Assembly: GCF_963678635.1 (NCBI RefSeq)
Contig: NC_087069.1
Coordinates: 46,706,276 to 46,770,275, forward strand
Source of the DNA: Symsagittifera roscoffensis
Taxonomy: Eukaryota; Xenacoelomorpha; Acoela; Convolutidae
DNA length: 64,000 nucleotides
Direction of reading: 5' to 3'
How positions within the stretch are numbered: position 1 is the first letter of the stretch; each line of letters starts with the position of its first letter. A program made the translations under genes and the position numbers. Below are positions 33,501 through 43,232 of this stretch, piece by piece. The notes under the pieces are model-generated. The model was not told the origin of the DNA. It did not search any database and saw nothing but the letters and a program-made list of their open reading frames with translations.

Positions 33501-33944
33501 ATTCAGTTTTTTCTAATATTGAAATATAGCTATATATTATTGCAAAAACTTCGTTAGTAAATATGGAGTTTGCTCTTTGTGAGTTATGATATTGTATGCT
33601 TTTAATATATTCTAAGAATACTTTTGAAAATTCTAATTCAAGATCGTCTGTTTGAATTACATATTTACGGTGATTCGGATTTGGTGTGCTGAATTCTATG
33701 GTGTAGATTCCGTATTGTTGTGTTAAATTACATATATCTTTCAGATAATGTTCAATAATATTTCTTTTTTGATTTTTACATCTGGGAATTCTGCTTTGCA
33801 TGGGCTGATTCCGGGTTCAAACAAATTTAGGAGTAAATGCTTGCAAAAGTCATGCTGCCCTCTATTATCGGGTGCATCTATGAGGAAGGGGTAAACCTCT
33901 TCGTCATCTGGACTTTCGTCACTTTGAGTATGGCTGTGGCTCAT
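30526..33944 (-). pseudogene. gag: Gag of element A, several frameshifts
   Basis: Homologous along its length to the intact gag of element B. ATG at 33,944. Successive frames (33,944-33,741; 33,801-33,058; 32,820-32,620; 32,379-31,906; 31,893-31,519; 31,556-30,636) cover the N-terminal part, the capsid-like domain (FTGTDPEYSVEDYLNAVTAN), the CCHC knuckle (CNYCRRYGHSISEC) and the Arg/Asn/Ser-rich tail. At least five indels break it. The normal end reads on in frame toward the protease without the stop found in element B. Confidence 0.85.
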
Positions 33945-35616
33945 TTTTTCGTTTAATGACTGTTATTATATAACTATCGATGTGTCTAATTGGTTGATTC
34001 CAATTATACAAGTGTACTGGCTTGTGTTTATATTGCTTTTTTATTCGTCTTTTTCCTCTTTTTGATGAATTTGAAGTTGTTTCTGAGTCGGAAAAATATA
34101 ATTGATCGTGAATGGGACAATTTTTATCAATCGATTCTTTTACTTTATAAAGTTCATCTAAATTGCTGGCTTCTGATTCTGAAAATGCGTTTCTATTTTT
34201 TGAAAATCTTTTTCATGTGATTTTTCTTTGTTTGTTTATTATTTTTCTTTTTATTGTTAGTCTTTTTGTTCTAATATATCCAACTGTTTGTGCATGAGGT
34301 GTGATTACAAGATCGTATTTTTTGTTATCTATTTCACAGTTGTGTAAAACGATTGTTTGTTTATTTCCTAGATTTTTGAATGACATAAGGTTTAGGATGA
34401 GGGATGCAAAAAGTTGTTAGATGATGTCTACTTTCTTAAACTGTTAGTCCTTACGATTTTTTGGTTAGCTTAACCTGGGTCTATTTGTTCAGGGTTGGAG
34501 AGAAAAGTATATCGATTCCGAAGAATGATTTTTTACTTTCTCGTGGCTAGTATAAGCTAAGGTGTTAACTTACTTAATCTTACTTAGGGGTAGTGATTAT
34601 GTTCAAGGGTTGGAGAATAGTAAATCGATCCACAAGGTTCAGGTATAATTAGAACGCGAGTAGTTCGTTAGATACTATTTTAAACTTACTAAGTCTAAGA
34701 TTTATCCTGGATCTGGTAAGAGGAAGGTTCAAGTGAAGGATGAATAACCGAAGTTCTTCACTGTTTATCCTAATTTGAATGGTTAGTTTTGTTGAAAAAT
34801 TTCTATTAGTCTTGGGTTTTTTGGAAGGGTTGGATAGTGAATCGACGTTTGAGGTCATTAGACACTTGCTAAGTGGATGGGGGAGAACAAAATTGTTCTT
34901 TTTGATCCAAGGATAGGCCTTGATGATCAGGTTTTTAAATTTAGTGAAATAGGAAATTAATTAAGATCCAAGGATAAGCCTTGATGATCTGATTTTTAAA
35001 TTAAGTGAATTTAAGTTTAAAATGGTTTAAATTTATTTAAGAAAAAGATTTAGTTTTTTAATGATATTAGTGAGCTTATGATTGCTGTTATGTTTAGGTG
35101 ATGAAGCTGGGACAACAGATGATTTTATGATTACTAACAATTTATTGTCATGCTACTAATTTTTGTTTTAATTTTCAATAAGTATTTTTCAAACATGTTT
35201 TATATAAGACTGCAGAATTTAAGAAAACGATCTGAGATCTTTTCATCAATCGTTATTGTATATTAATAATTTTGTTTAGCGCCTGAAATGATTATGAAGA
35301 TTGACTTCAAGATTTTATGTTTGCAAATGAAAATCTAAATTCATTGCTAATAAGATTCTAAATATAAAAGTTTGTGTTGGCTTTTGCCGTACTATCATAT
35401 AACTATATGGTAAGTTTCTACTTTGGCGTATGTCGTCTCTTGTTCGAGGTCTTCTTACGATTCCGGGTAGTTCTGTTATCGTTCGGAATATCGGCTCTGA
35501 TCTATAGAGTCGTAGAGACATTTCGATTAAATTATCGTCGTATAACATTTTTAAAATGTTTTGTCTAAATTCTAATCTATTTTTGGTTAATTCTAAGCTA
35601 TTAAGGTCTTATTCGA
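33945..35616 (-). other. Leader (5' untranslated region) of element A
   Basis: A 1.7-kb leader between primer-binding site and gag. It contains three imperfect copies of a GGGTTGGA-GA-AGTAAATCGA motif at about 34,492-34,518, 34,606-34,629 and 34,826-34,845. There are also two copies of GATCCAAGGATARGCCTTGAT at about 34,902 and 34,966. The ORF0 frame (intact in element B) lies at about 34,390-33,920 but has a TGA near 34,219. Packaging, translation-control or insulator roles are possible; none is shown. Confidence 0.5.
35315..35548 (-). CDS. Leader small ORF of element A (77 aa)
   Basis: ATG at 35,548, the first ORF of useful size after the primer-binding site. The product is Arg-rich (for example PGIVRRPRTRDDIRQSRN). 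In element B the same region is highly similar but a stop replaces a Val codon. It might be an upstream ORF regulating gag translation, or chance. Confidence 0.25.
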   Translation of the reverse strand: MLYDDNLIEMSLRLYRSEPIFRTITELPGIVRRPRTRDDIRQSRNLPYSYMIVRQKPTQTFIFRILLAMNLDFHLQT

Positions 35617-35633
35617 GACTTATGGTCGCACCA
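35617..35633 (-). other. Primer-binding site of element A
   Basis: In element sense TGGTGCGACCATAAGTC, 2 nt after the 5' LTR. The complement ends in CGCACCA, as a tRNA 3' end must, implying an acceptor stem 3' strand TGGTCGC and discriminator A. I cannot name the tRNA. In element B the site has one change in the TGG (TGA). Confidence 0.65.
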
Positions 35634-35635
35634 GA

Positions 35636-36045
35636 TGAGTTAGGACCGATGTGGTTAACTCATAGAGTAATTTTGGATAGGGTACACCGTCTGCTCGTCA
35701 CGCTATCATATTTTCGGCCGGATAGATTCGTGCAACTTCTTAGTCTAATACCGATCCTAATCTTACTCTTATACTTTCTAGTCTCAGGGTGTTTAACTAG
35801 TCTCTGCTAGGCTCAATAGATCTAGGGTATACTGGTTTATTGCGGCTGCTGGAGTTCTCTTGGAGAGGCAACTAATTTCTAAGTTAAATTCAAACCTCTC
35901 TGGTGCTGAAATTACAAGTAATTTCAGCACTTACAAATAAGTGGGTTGTTAGTTAGATGGATCATGATTGGTTAATATTAAATACTTTACAGTGGTAAAA
36001 TATCTAATTTATCCAATCATAAAATATAGTTTAGATCAGGTTCCA
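35636..36045 (-). repeat. Element A 5' LTR
   Basis: 410 bp, about 2% different from the 3' LTR. It carries the same hairpin (35,903-35,930) and AATAAA (35,836-35,841, element sense), and inverted CCAAT-type motifs (CCAATCAT and ATGATTGG) near its U3 end. It is followed by the CAAG duplication. It should hold the element promoter, though no clear TATA start was settled. Confidence 0.93.
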
Positions 36046-36049
36046 CAAG
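36046..36049. repeat. Target-site duplication of element A (right)
   Basis: CAAG, matching the left flank at 17,538-17,541. It lies about 130 bp inside the predicted intron of the Cys-rich gene. Confidence 0.8.
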
Positions 36050-36176
36050 TTGAGTTTCAAGACAATCGAACGACGTGAAAGAAAAACGATTCTTTGTGGA
36101 TGAAGTTGCAATTCTTTAGTTCTGGGATGGGGGACGTATAACAAAACCTTGTTTTGTAAAATGTACAACTCACAAC

Positions 36177-36338
36177 CATAACACTTTCCAAAGGAGCACA
36201 TCGAACGATGTGGACAATGAATATCTTCAAGGCATGATTTTCGAATGCATTTTTTGTTCACGCATTGCTCATAAATTTCACACCTGTCATTTCCACACTC
36301 GTTTCCTCCAAGTTTTTCAAGGTCAAATTTGCTGAAGT
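36177..36338 (-). CDS. Cys-rich secreted-type protein, candidate internal exon
   Basis: The acceptor TTTTTAG precedes 36,338 and the exon starts in phase 1 with coding FSKFDLEKLGGNECGNDRC. Nine cysteines follow with spacing like the exon at 15,978-15,803. A phase-1 donor G|GTTGTGAG lies at 36,177/36,176. The frame stays open to the LTR, so the exact end is uncertain. Matching phases at both ends allow splicing to the 15,978 exon. The product is probably a secreted disulfide-rich protein. Element A lies in the intron downstream, in the same orientation, and could supply a premature poly(A) site. Confidence 0.5.
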
Positions 36339-36349
36339 CTAAAAACATA

Positions 36350-37092
36350 CAATAAAAAAATACACATTAGTTTTCAACAAAAAACAGACTCGATTTGTTG
36401 TGCAACGTACATAATCTTGAGATAACTGCCTGAAACTTTATACCTGCAAGAATAAAAATGCACAATCATTTTCTCCCTTATACCATATTTTAGTTATCAT
36501 ACTATTTGTTATTACTGAGTAGAATTTTAAGACGAACTATCAATGTGAAATTTGAACCCTTTTTTATTTTTCATAGTTTTTCTAAAGACAACATAAATAC
36601 ATCATTTTGAGAAAAAAACTTAACTAAAATAAACTGCGGCAATAAAAAACAGCTAATTAAGTTGCGGAAATTTTTTTTCTGCGGAAATAAGCAAAAGTCA
36701 TAATTAAAAAAAGAACGAAAAAAGGCAAAAGAACTCTTTAGAAAGGTTTTTAAATGCTATCAGATTAAATGCTGAGAAGCTGACCCTAAAGATTTTTCAG
36801 AAAATTTCCACTAAACTTGGAATTTAAAAAAAAACTGACTTCATTGAAGTGAGGTTTTGCCCTCATGCTGTTTGAGACAGTTACAATAAATGTTTCAAAA
36901 TTTCTCCAATCAATTCATATTTTACTATACAAATTATACATAAGAATTAATGAATGTTAATATGTTTTTTACACAATAAAAAGTTATATTACATTTTGTT
37001 AATTAAAAAGCTACCGATTAATTTTGTAAAGCAAACACTGGGTAGACTCTCAGTGGGCAATCAAATTGTCTTTGTCTAACCTCTTCTTTCGG
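36350..37092. other. Intronic AT-rich sequence
   Basis: No gene or repeat recognised apart from poly-A/T runs. Confidence 0.4.
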
Positions 37093-37497
37093 GCGGCGTC
37101 CTTCATGCCTGAGAGACCGAATGCTTGAAATTAATTTCAGCTTACTTTCAGCCAATCAGAATTGAGTATTCAAAATCTCAAAATAAATCGCAAAACTCAA
37201 AAAAATAAATCCAGGCCATTTAATATTGACCAATTAGATAATAAGCAGATGAGTTTTCAAACTGAAAAATTATTATGAATTTGAACTCATATAGCTTGAT
37301 GTTTATCTGAATAGCTTTGCGGTTGTACCCCGCAATTTGTAATATTTTTGATTACTTTTCCACTGATTTAATACATTTTCTGATAATTTTGACTTCGATT
37401 TTGTGAGAAAGGCATTTAGCCAATAGGAACGCTTAGCAATTTTGATTGGTTGAAAATTTTTAAGCAATCGGTCCCTCAAGCATGAGAACCCTCCCCC
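37093..37497. mobile_element. Miniature TIR element F3, copy 2 (inverted)
   Basis: It ends in AAGCATGAGAACCCTCCCCC on the right and TCCTTCATGCCTGAGAGACCG on the left; the right edge matches the left edge of copy 1 (GGGGAGGGTTCTCATGCTT). The body aligns inverted to 16,194-16,586. Confidence 0.6.
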
Positions 37498-37921
37498 TTG
37501 TTTTGTATACCCGTTAGTGTGTATGAAGATGATTATATCAGACAAAATTGTTGCCTTCAATTTTCTACAAAATAAAGTCTTTTGAATGCTTCTAAAAAGT
37601 TGAGTAAAAAGGGTCAAACCATAGTCGATGTGATATCCTAATCGGGAACCAATTCCAAAAGATGCCCCCAAGAATTAGGAATCCACAGCTTTTGCTAGCT
37701 GCGTTAACAAAACAGCAAATGTTTTTAGGAATAATAATTTAAAACTAAAATGTTAACAAAAGAAGTAATTACCGTAATCAACCTTCTAGATTTTCGTAGA
37801 ACTTCAAATCTGCTTTTTCGGTCGGTTTTTGTTCAACTCCAATATGGTTTTTAAATGAATTGACTAGTCTGTTCATATAATTTAGCCTCGAGAGTATCGA
37901 GAATATTTTTTGTTTACTTAC

Positions 37922-37940
37922 CGAAAACACGGGAGGTCAT
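37922..37940 (-). CDS. Possible short first exon (MTSRVF) with perfect donor
   Basis: ATG at 37,940 encodes six codons and one extra base, then GTAAGT. Its phase 1 would splice correctly to the Cys-rich exon at 36,338. It does not encode a signal peptide, which a secreted Cys-rich protein would need, so it may be an alternative first exon or chance. Confidence 0.25.
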
Positions 37941-38132
37941 TTTATTTATAGTTGATGACTTTACCGTTCTTATCAGTGTTGTTTTCGATGTCATCTCAAA
38001 GTAAAGTGTACAAGCGGGATTTCTCCATATAGTTTTTCAAATGGCGCGAACCATCCCGATTGACATCCAATCACGAATCATTTTTCTAATACAATTTCTT
38101 ACATCTACGCTCCAAGATTAATTTTTTTACGA

Positions 38133-38444
38133 AAAAAAGTTTTGTTTGCAATATTTTTAGCCTTTTGTTATGATCATTGAAAAAATGAAAATGGAGAAAA
38201 ACTCTGTGTGCGGATGTTTTTTTTTACAATTTTTTGTTTTCTACGCAAAATTAAATACCACTAATAATCTTCCGACTGCATCGAAAGGAAAAAAGTTTTG
38301 TTTGCAATATTTTTAGCCTATTGTTATGATCATTGAAAAAATGAAAATGGAGAAAAACTCTGTGTGCGGATGTTTTTTTTTACAATTTTTTGTTTTCTAC
38401 GCAAAATTAAATACCACTAATAATCTTCCGACTGCATCGAAAGG
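38133..38444. repeat. 156-bp tandem duplication
   Basis: 38,133-38,288 and 38,289-38,444 are nearly identical (one difference noticed: CCTTTTG versus CCTATTG). It is a recent local duplication in non-coding DNA, with no ORF. Confidence 0.9.
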
Positions 38445-38781
38445 TGTCTGGTACTAAAGACTTTTAACCATGTTTCAAGCTAATTTCAACCTAAAACTTG
38501 AATAAAACGATAAAAAAATCCTTAACAAAAACATAAATCTTGTTTAATAATATAAAATTGGAGTTAAATGAAATAGAGACTCATCAGTGAAACGAAAAAT
38601 TTGTCCATAAACATGATTTTTTTCTCTCATCTTTCAATTTTGAAATTTTTGGTTTTTGACATTTTCAATTAATTATGTTTTTTTTTTATTTCATTTTGTT
38701 GAGGTCTCGACTACGGTTTTAATTGATCATTGATATTTTTAATTCGAAAGTATGTTTTTGGTAGAATTCTTTACACTATTC

Positions 38782-38895
38782 GGCTCTTTTCCAGTTTCAG
38801 CATTGCAGTTTTCAACATGAAAAGTAATTCTGAATAGAGTTTTTTAAAAAGAATTCCAGAAAAAAAACCAAAGGGGGGGGGACTGGAAAAGAGCC
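38782..38895. mobile_element. Short TIR repeat F4, copy 1
   Basis: GGCTCTTTTCCAGT at the left and ACTGGAAAAGAGCC at the right form a perfect 14-bp inverted repeat around 86 bp. A relative lies at 58,513-58,734. It has the size of a miniature inverted-repeat element. Confidence 0.5.
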
Positions 38896-39423
38896 CACTA
38901 TTACTGCAAAGCGAGATTTTCAGCAGTTTTATCTTCGACACAACGTAACTACTTCAACCTTGTCCTGATTACTATTCATTAACCTACTTAAAGATAATGC
39001 AGAGAGACATTGATTATTCTTGCTTAAATGTCGACGTAACGAATTATTTAATGAATCATGCCATAAAACTAAATTGTGAATTTAAGCAATAATGCTTATA
39101 TTTGGGCAAAAAATTTTGAACCTGTTTCTTGATGATCCTTGCATAACTAGAACAGCTTAAAAGTTTAATAGCTTACCAAAATGTTTTCGGAGTTTACCTA
39201 GTTTTGCTTCAATAGCATAACACAAGGAAATTACACCAAGAAAAAGACCAGGTCAAAGTGAAAAATGGAGAAAAAAACTTCCTTAAATACCTCAATCAAA
39301 GTATGATTAGATGTAAGTGAAACAGTAGGGTAGAAAAAACTTGTTGTAGCGCCATTAGATTGAAATATGACAAAGTAAGGTAAACGAAAAAATGCGGTGC
39401 GATAGCGGCGTTAAAAACGGTAA
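38896..39423. other. Non-coding stretch left of element B
   Basis: AT-rich, nothing recognised. Because the other end of element B is truncated, its target duplication cannot be confirmed; the left flank ends in GGTAA. Confidence 0.4.
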
Positions 39424-39831
39424 TGAGTTATAACCGATGTGGTTAACTCATAGAGTAATTTCGGATAGGGTCACCGTCTGCTCGTCACGCTATCTTATTT
39501 TCGGCCGGATAGATTCGTGCAACTTCTTAGTCTAATACCGATCCTAATCTTACTCTTATACTATCTAGTCTCAGGTTGTTTAACTAGTCTCTGCTAGGCT
39601 CAATAGATCTAGGGTATACTGGTTTATTGCGGCTGCTGAAGTTCTCTTGGAGAGGCAACTAATTTCTAAGTTAAATTCAAATCTCTCTGGTGCTGAAATT
39701 ACAAGTAATTTCAGCACTTACAAATAAGTGGGTTGTTAGTTAGATGGATCATGATTGGTTAATATAAAATACTTTACAGTGGTAAATATCTAATTTATCC
39801 AATCATAAAATGTAGTTTAGATCAGGTTCCA
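39424..39831 (-). repeat. Element B 3' LTR
   Basis: 408 bp. It contains the hairpin (39,690-39,717) and AATAAA in element sense (39,623-39,628). It differs from the surviving part of the B 5' LTR at about 6 of 164 positions. Confidence 0.92.
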
Positions 39832-39903
39832 CCCATCCGGGTTTTACAGAGTTTTTTAGAATAGTCTTTCTGCAATTCAAAGGATGGATGATGGACGTTG
39901 GTA

Positions 39904-39963
39904 TTTGGCGAACATCATATTTCTTCTGGGTTCTTTGGCGAACATCATATTTCTTCTGGGTTC
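39904..39963. repeat. 30-bp direct duplication in element B
   Basis: TTTGGCGAACATCATATTTC plus ten bases is repeated twice in a row. Element A has a single, diverged copy. It lies in the 3' untranslated region next to the LTR. Confidence 0.85.
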
Positions 39964-40789
39964 TCTTGTTAGAGAAGTTCCAGGATCAATCGTTGTGTCT
40001 TCTTATGACAACGACTGGGTTTTGTCAACAAACTCAAATCTGATTTCAGAATGGTTTGCTATGACAGGTTTTTCTGTTTCATGTAGAGAACGTCTTTTGT
40101 GTTCAACCTCGTCTGGGAATGGCGTGGAGATTGTGCGTGGAGGGGATGCCTGGTTACTCGGATCTGTACGTATACTTGAACATCGAGGTGGTCATTGGTC
40201 TAGTCGTACTCTAAATCCTTTTAGTTGTGATTGTGGACGGCATATTGATTGTGGTTGGCCATTCTTTTTCGAGTGTAGTGGGGTCATTTTGTCTTTGGAT
40301 GTTCGTCTTTGGTGTTGTATGCTGATCTATATACTGCAAGCTATAATTTACATTTTATAAAATTTTTATTAGTTCAGTGTTTTAATTATGATTTTGGTTA
40401 TTTGTTTTCACAAAAGCTTTTTGTTTTAGTTCGGTTATTTTGAAGAGTTACTCACCCTTGAGTACCTCTTATTAAAAATAGAAGTGTGGTCACAAAGCGT
40501 GGATGTAGCGCGGTGGGTTAGGCCGGCTATAGAGCATGCTCAGGACGTCCTCTCTGGTGGGTTAGGCCAGGAGTGGGAGTATAATTTCGTGCGGTTTCTG
40601 TGAGAGGTCCTGTTATGTGATAACGTTTTATTTTGGGTTTATTGCGGTTTTTCTTATGTTTCGTTGGTTGTGTCCTTTTTTCAAAAATCAAATTGTTTTT
40701 GGTATGGGTTTGTCTTTCGACTTTTTTGTGTTTTATTATTTCTTTCTTAGACTTTATAATAGTCTTCAAAAGAATAAATTATCCAGTTT

Positions 40790-41091
40790 TAAACTGGGTT
40801 AATCCGGTTTGGGTACCGTTGGTTTCCTTTTCTTAGTCATGCTGTTGTTCTATGATTTGTGGTGTTTAGTAAGCTGCGTTGGTTAGTTTTGTTTAGTATA
40901 TAATTCCTTTCCAACCGGGTTAAAGGAAAGTTTGAAACTTGTTATCTTGTGTTAGAGTTGTTGAGTGTGAACACTTGAAACTGAAATTCATTATTTAAAC
41001 AATTCTTCGTGGGCGAGCTGTGCGAGTTTGGATAGAATTCTTGTGCGAGTGAATGGAAATATCAAAAGGTTAGTACTGCATTTTCGTCTTA
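40790..41091 (-). other. Segment present in element B only
   Basis: About 285 bp between sequences that are contiguous in element A (around 18,923-18,938). It is less AT-rich than its surroundings, with GGGTTAATCCGG near one end and CCGGGTTAAAGG further in. It lies in the 3' untranslated region. Either A lost it or B gained it. No ORF. Confidence 0.6.
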
Positions 41092-41343
41092 TCAATTTAC
41101 TACATAGAATTTCAATTTTACTGCTAGTTTTTGGGGAAAAATTAGGTTACAAATTTTCATCATTACTAAACTTACTGCTTTTGGGGAAACAATTTATAAA
41201 TTAATTTACTACATTGGTATGAATTTTATTGAATTTATCTAGTGTAAAATATTAATAGAGTTTTGAAGAATTTGAAGATTTTTTCTATTTTTTATTTTTC
41301 TTTTGTGTATTTTGCAGATGATCGTGGGATGAAGACTAAAAAT

Positions 41344-41420
41344 CTAAATGAAACATGAGTAAGGAAAGGTTAGTATTAATTTAAATTTATTAGTGAAGAA
41401 TATGTATAAATTATACTTAC
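41344..41420 (-). other. Predicted 77-nt intron after the ORFx stop codon (element B)
   Basis: Donor CAG|GTAAGT begins at 41,420, 3 nt after the ORFx TAA. TACTAAC lies at 41,375-41,369 and the acceptor CATTTAG ends at 41,344. Length and signals are the same as in element A. Confidence 0.65.
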
Positions 41421-41423
41421 CTG

Positions 41424-43232
41424 TTAGTCGTCGGGGAAAAAACCGTGGGGGAAGATGTTGTGTATCATGTCGGAATTTGTTAGTAATTTTGCTAGTATGC
41501 GAATGATGTTTTTAGTTTGAAGCAGTGGCCAAAGCAATTGAAGTGCTTTAATAGTTTTTAGTTCTTCGGTGCCAACTGCAAACTCATAAGGTGTGTTTTG
41601 AATGAGATTATATTTTTTGTGATTGTATTTAGTATTGTGGATGAATTCTAATATAGGGATTTCTATAGGTTGGATAAATTCATGTGGGATAAGGAACTGT
41701 CTGGATTCTTCAGTATTAAAGGGCTTCGTGATGGGACAAAAAATATACATTTGGGTTATGGGATCATAATTGCGAAGAATACCGTGAAGGCTAGTATCTT
41801 TGATGCAACATGTGAAGTTAAGAAAAAATGGTGAAGTGTATTTAGAGTTAATAAACTGAAAACGGTGGTGTGGTTGTCTTGATGGAGTGTGTAGGTCAAA
41901 ATGATTTTGTATGAAGCGATAATATGTATATGTGTGGGTTTGTTTAGTGCGTAACATAATGTCGTGTGAGCAGTGCAAATCGCGTTCATGTGGTGCAAGG
42001 AAATTGAAGGTTAGTGAAAATAATTGAAATCTTTCTTTAAAACTTTCGTAAGCTTGCATGTCGGTTAGTGCTTCAGAAATGACGTGGTCGAATTTGCGAT
42101 CAAATATATTGAGTGTAAATACATATGGTGTTTTGATGAAGAATTTTTCTGTGATTTGTGGGTTAGCGAAGCGATCATCATCTAAAAATTGGTCTTGGTT
42201 AGCTCGGATGATGTTATGATTGTAATATTCTAGCGTATATTCGTTAGCTCGGGGTGCAGTGAATGTTTTTAGTGACTTTTTATATCCTATATAAGTAAAT
42301 TGTCTATGTGTGAGTGATGTGGTGAGTCAATATAGCATATCTTGATTTCTTTCTATATCGATGTGAGTATTAGATAAAGGTAGGCAAAGGGGATTAGTAT
42401 AATGATAATATGATGTCCAATGAAGTGTAGGCATTAAAACATGTTCATCTACAAAACTACGTGTGTCGTTAGTGTCGTTAGGGGTGTTCAAAGTATACTG
42501 TGGAAATGAAGGTAAGGTGATTGCTAAAAAATCTTTCGTGTTAGTGTGATTTGGATGATTAATATATTCACGGGCTGTTCCTGGTTTTGTTGGAAATGGA
42601 TGGTTTGGGAATTTTCTTTTGAAAGTGCGATAAGCTCTATTAGTGCTATTTGATGATTCGGTGGGTGTGGATGATGGTGCTAATGATGCGGTATAAGCTG
42701 AAGAGGATGTAGGGGTAGGTGGGTTTGATGATTTAATTGTGGATGAAATCTGATTTATAGTGGGGGTGTCAAGGTGGAAGGGTTGTTGTTGAAGGGTGAT
42801 AAAATTATCTAGTTCTTGGGAGATTTGGGGAGTATCTGGAGAATTGGATGATCGGTCTGAATGAAATGAGGAGTAGGTTGGGGTGACTTGTGAAGCATAA
42901 GAGGGTGTAGAAATGGATGGGAGTGGGTTATTTGGTGGGATTGGTTGAAAAGGGGGTTTTGAAAAAACTGAGCAGTTGGTTTGAAAATTATTGGATGGAG
43001 ATGGTTCAGAGTCTGCAAATTCATCAGGGGTTTCAATATTTGGTTTATTGAGTTGTGAAATGGAGTATAAAACTGAGATATGTGAATTAGTGTCTGAATT
43101 CATGCCTGATGTTATATTACTGGTTGGGAAATCGGGTGGCGGGAAAGCAAAAAGTGGAATTATTGTAATTGGAGTGTTGAGGTTGGTTGGATGGGAATTT
43201 TAGCGGTGTAGGGATCCAAGTTGTCAGCTCAT
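41424..43232 (-). pseudogene. ORFx of element B: 603-codon frame with three stops
   Basis: Unlike in element A, the whole region is in one frame with no indel, from the ATG at 43,232 (overlapping the env TGA as ATGA) to the TAA at 41,424. Three nonsense codons interrupt it: codon 3, near 43,201 and near 42,327. None is shared with A. The two copies align along the whole length, with a Pro/Ser-rich N-terminal third and a conserved globular part, which supports a genuine ~600-residue protein. Function unknown. Confidence 0.75.

Larger units (their letters stand above)
17542..36045 (-). mobile_element. Element A: 18.5-kb env-bearing Ty3/gypsy-like (retrovirus-like) element
   Basis: Two direct 410-bp LTRs (about 9 differences, roughly 2%) bound an 18.5-kb element flanked by a CAAG duplication. 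On the - strand the order is leader, gag, protease, RT, RNase H, integrase, two small membrane ORFs, ORF3, env and ORFx. RT-RH-IN order and D,D-35-E integrase place it in Ty3/gypsy. The length is far above the usual 5-9 kb, because of a long gag, a 1.7-kb leader and about 6 kb of extra 3' ORFs. Many frameshifts and stops make it non-autonomous. It is inserted in the intron of a Cys-rich host gene in the same transcriptional sense. LTR similarity suggests a fairly recent insertion. Confidence 0.93.
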
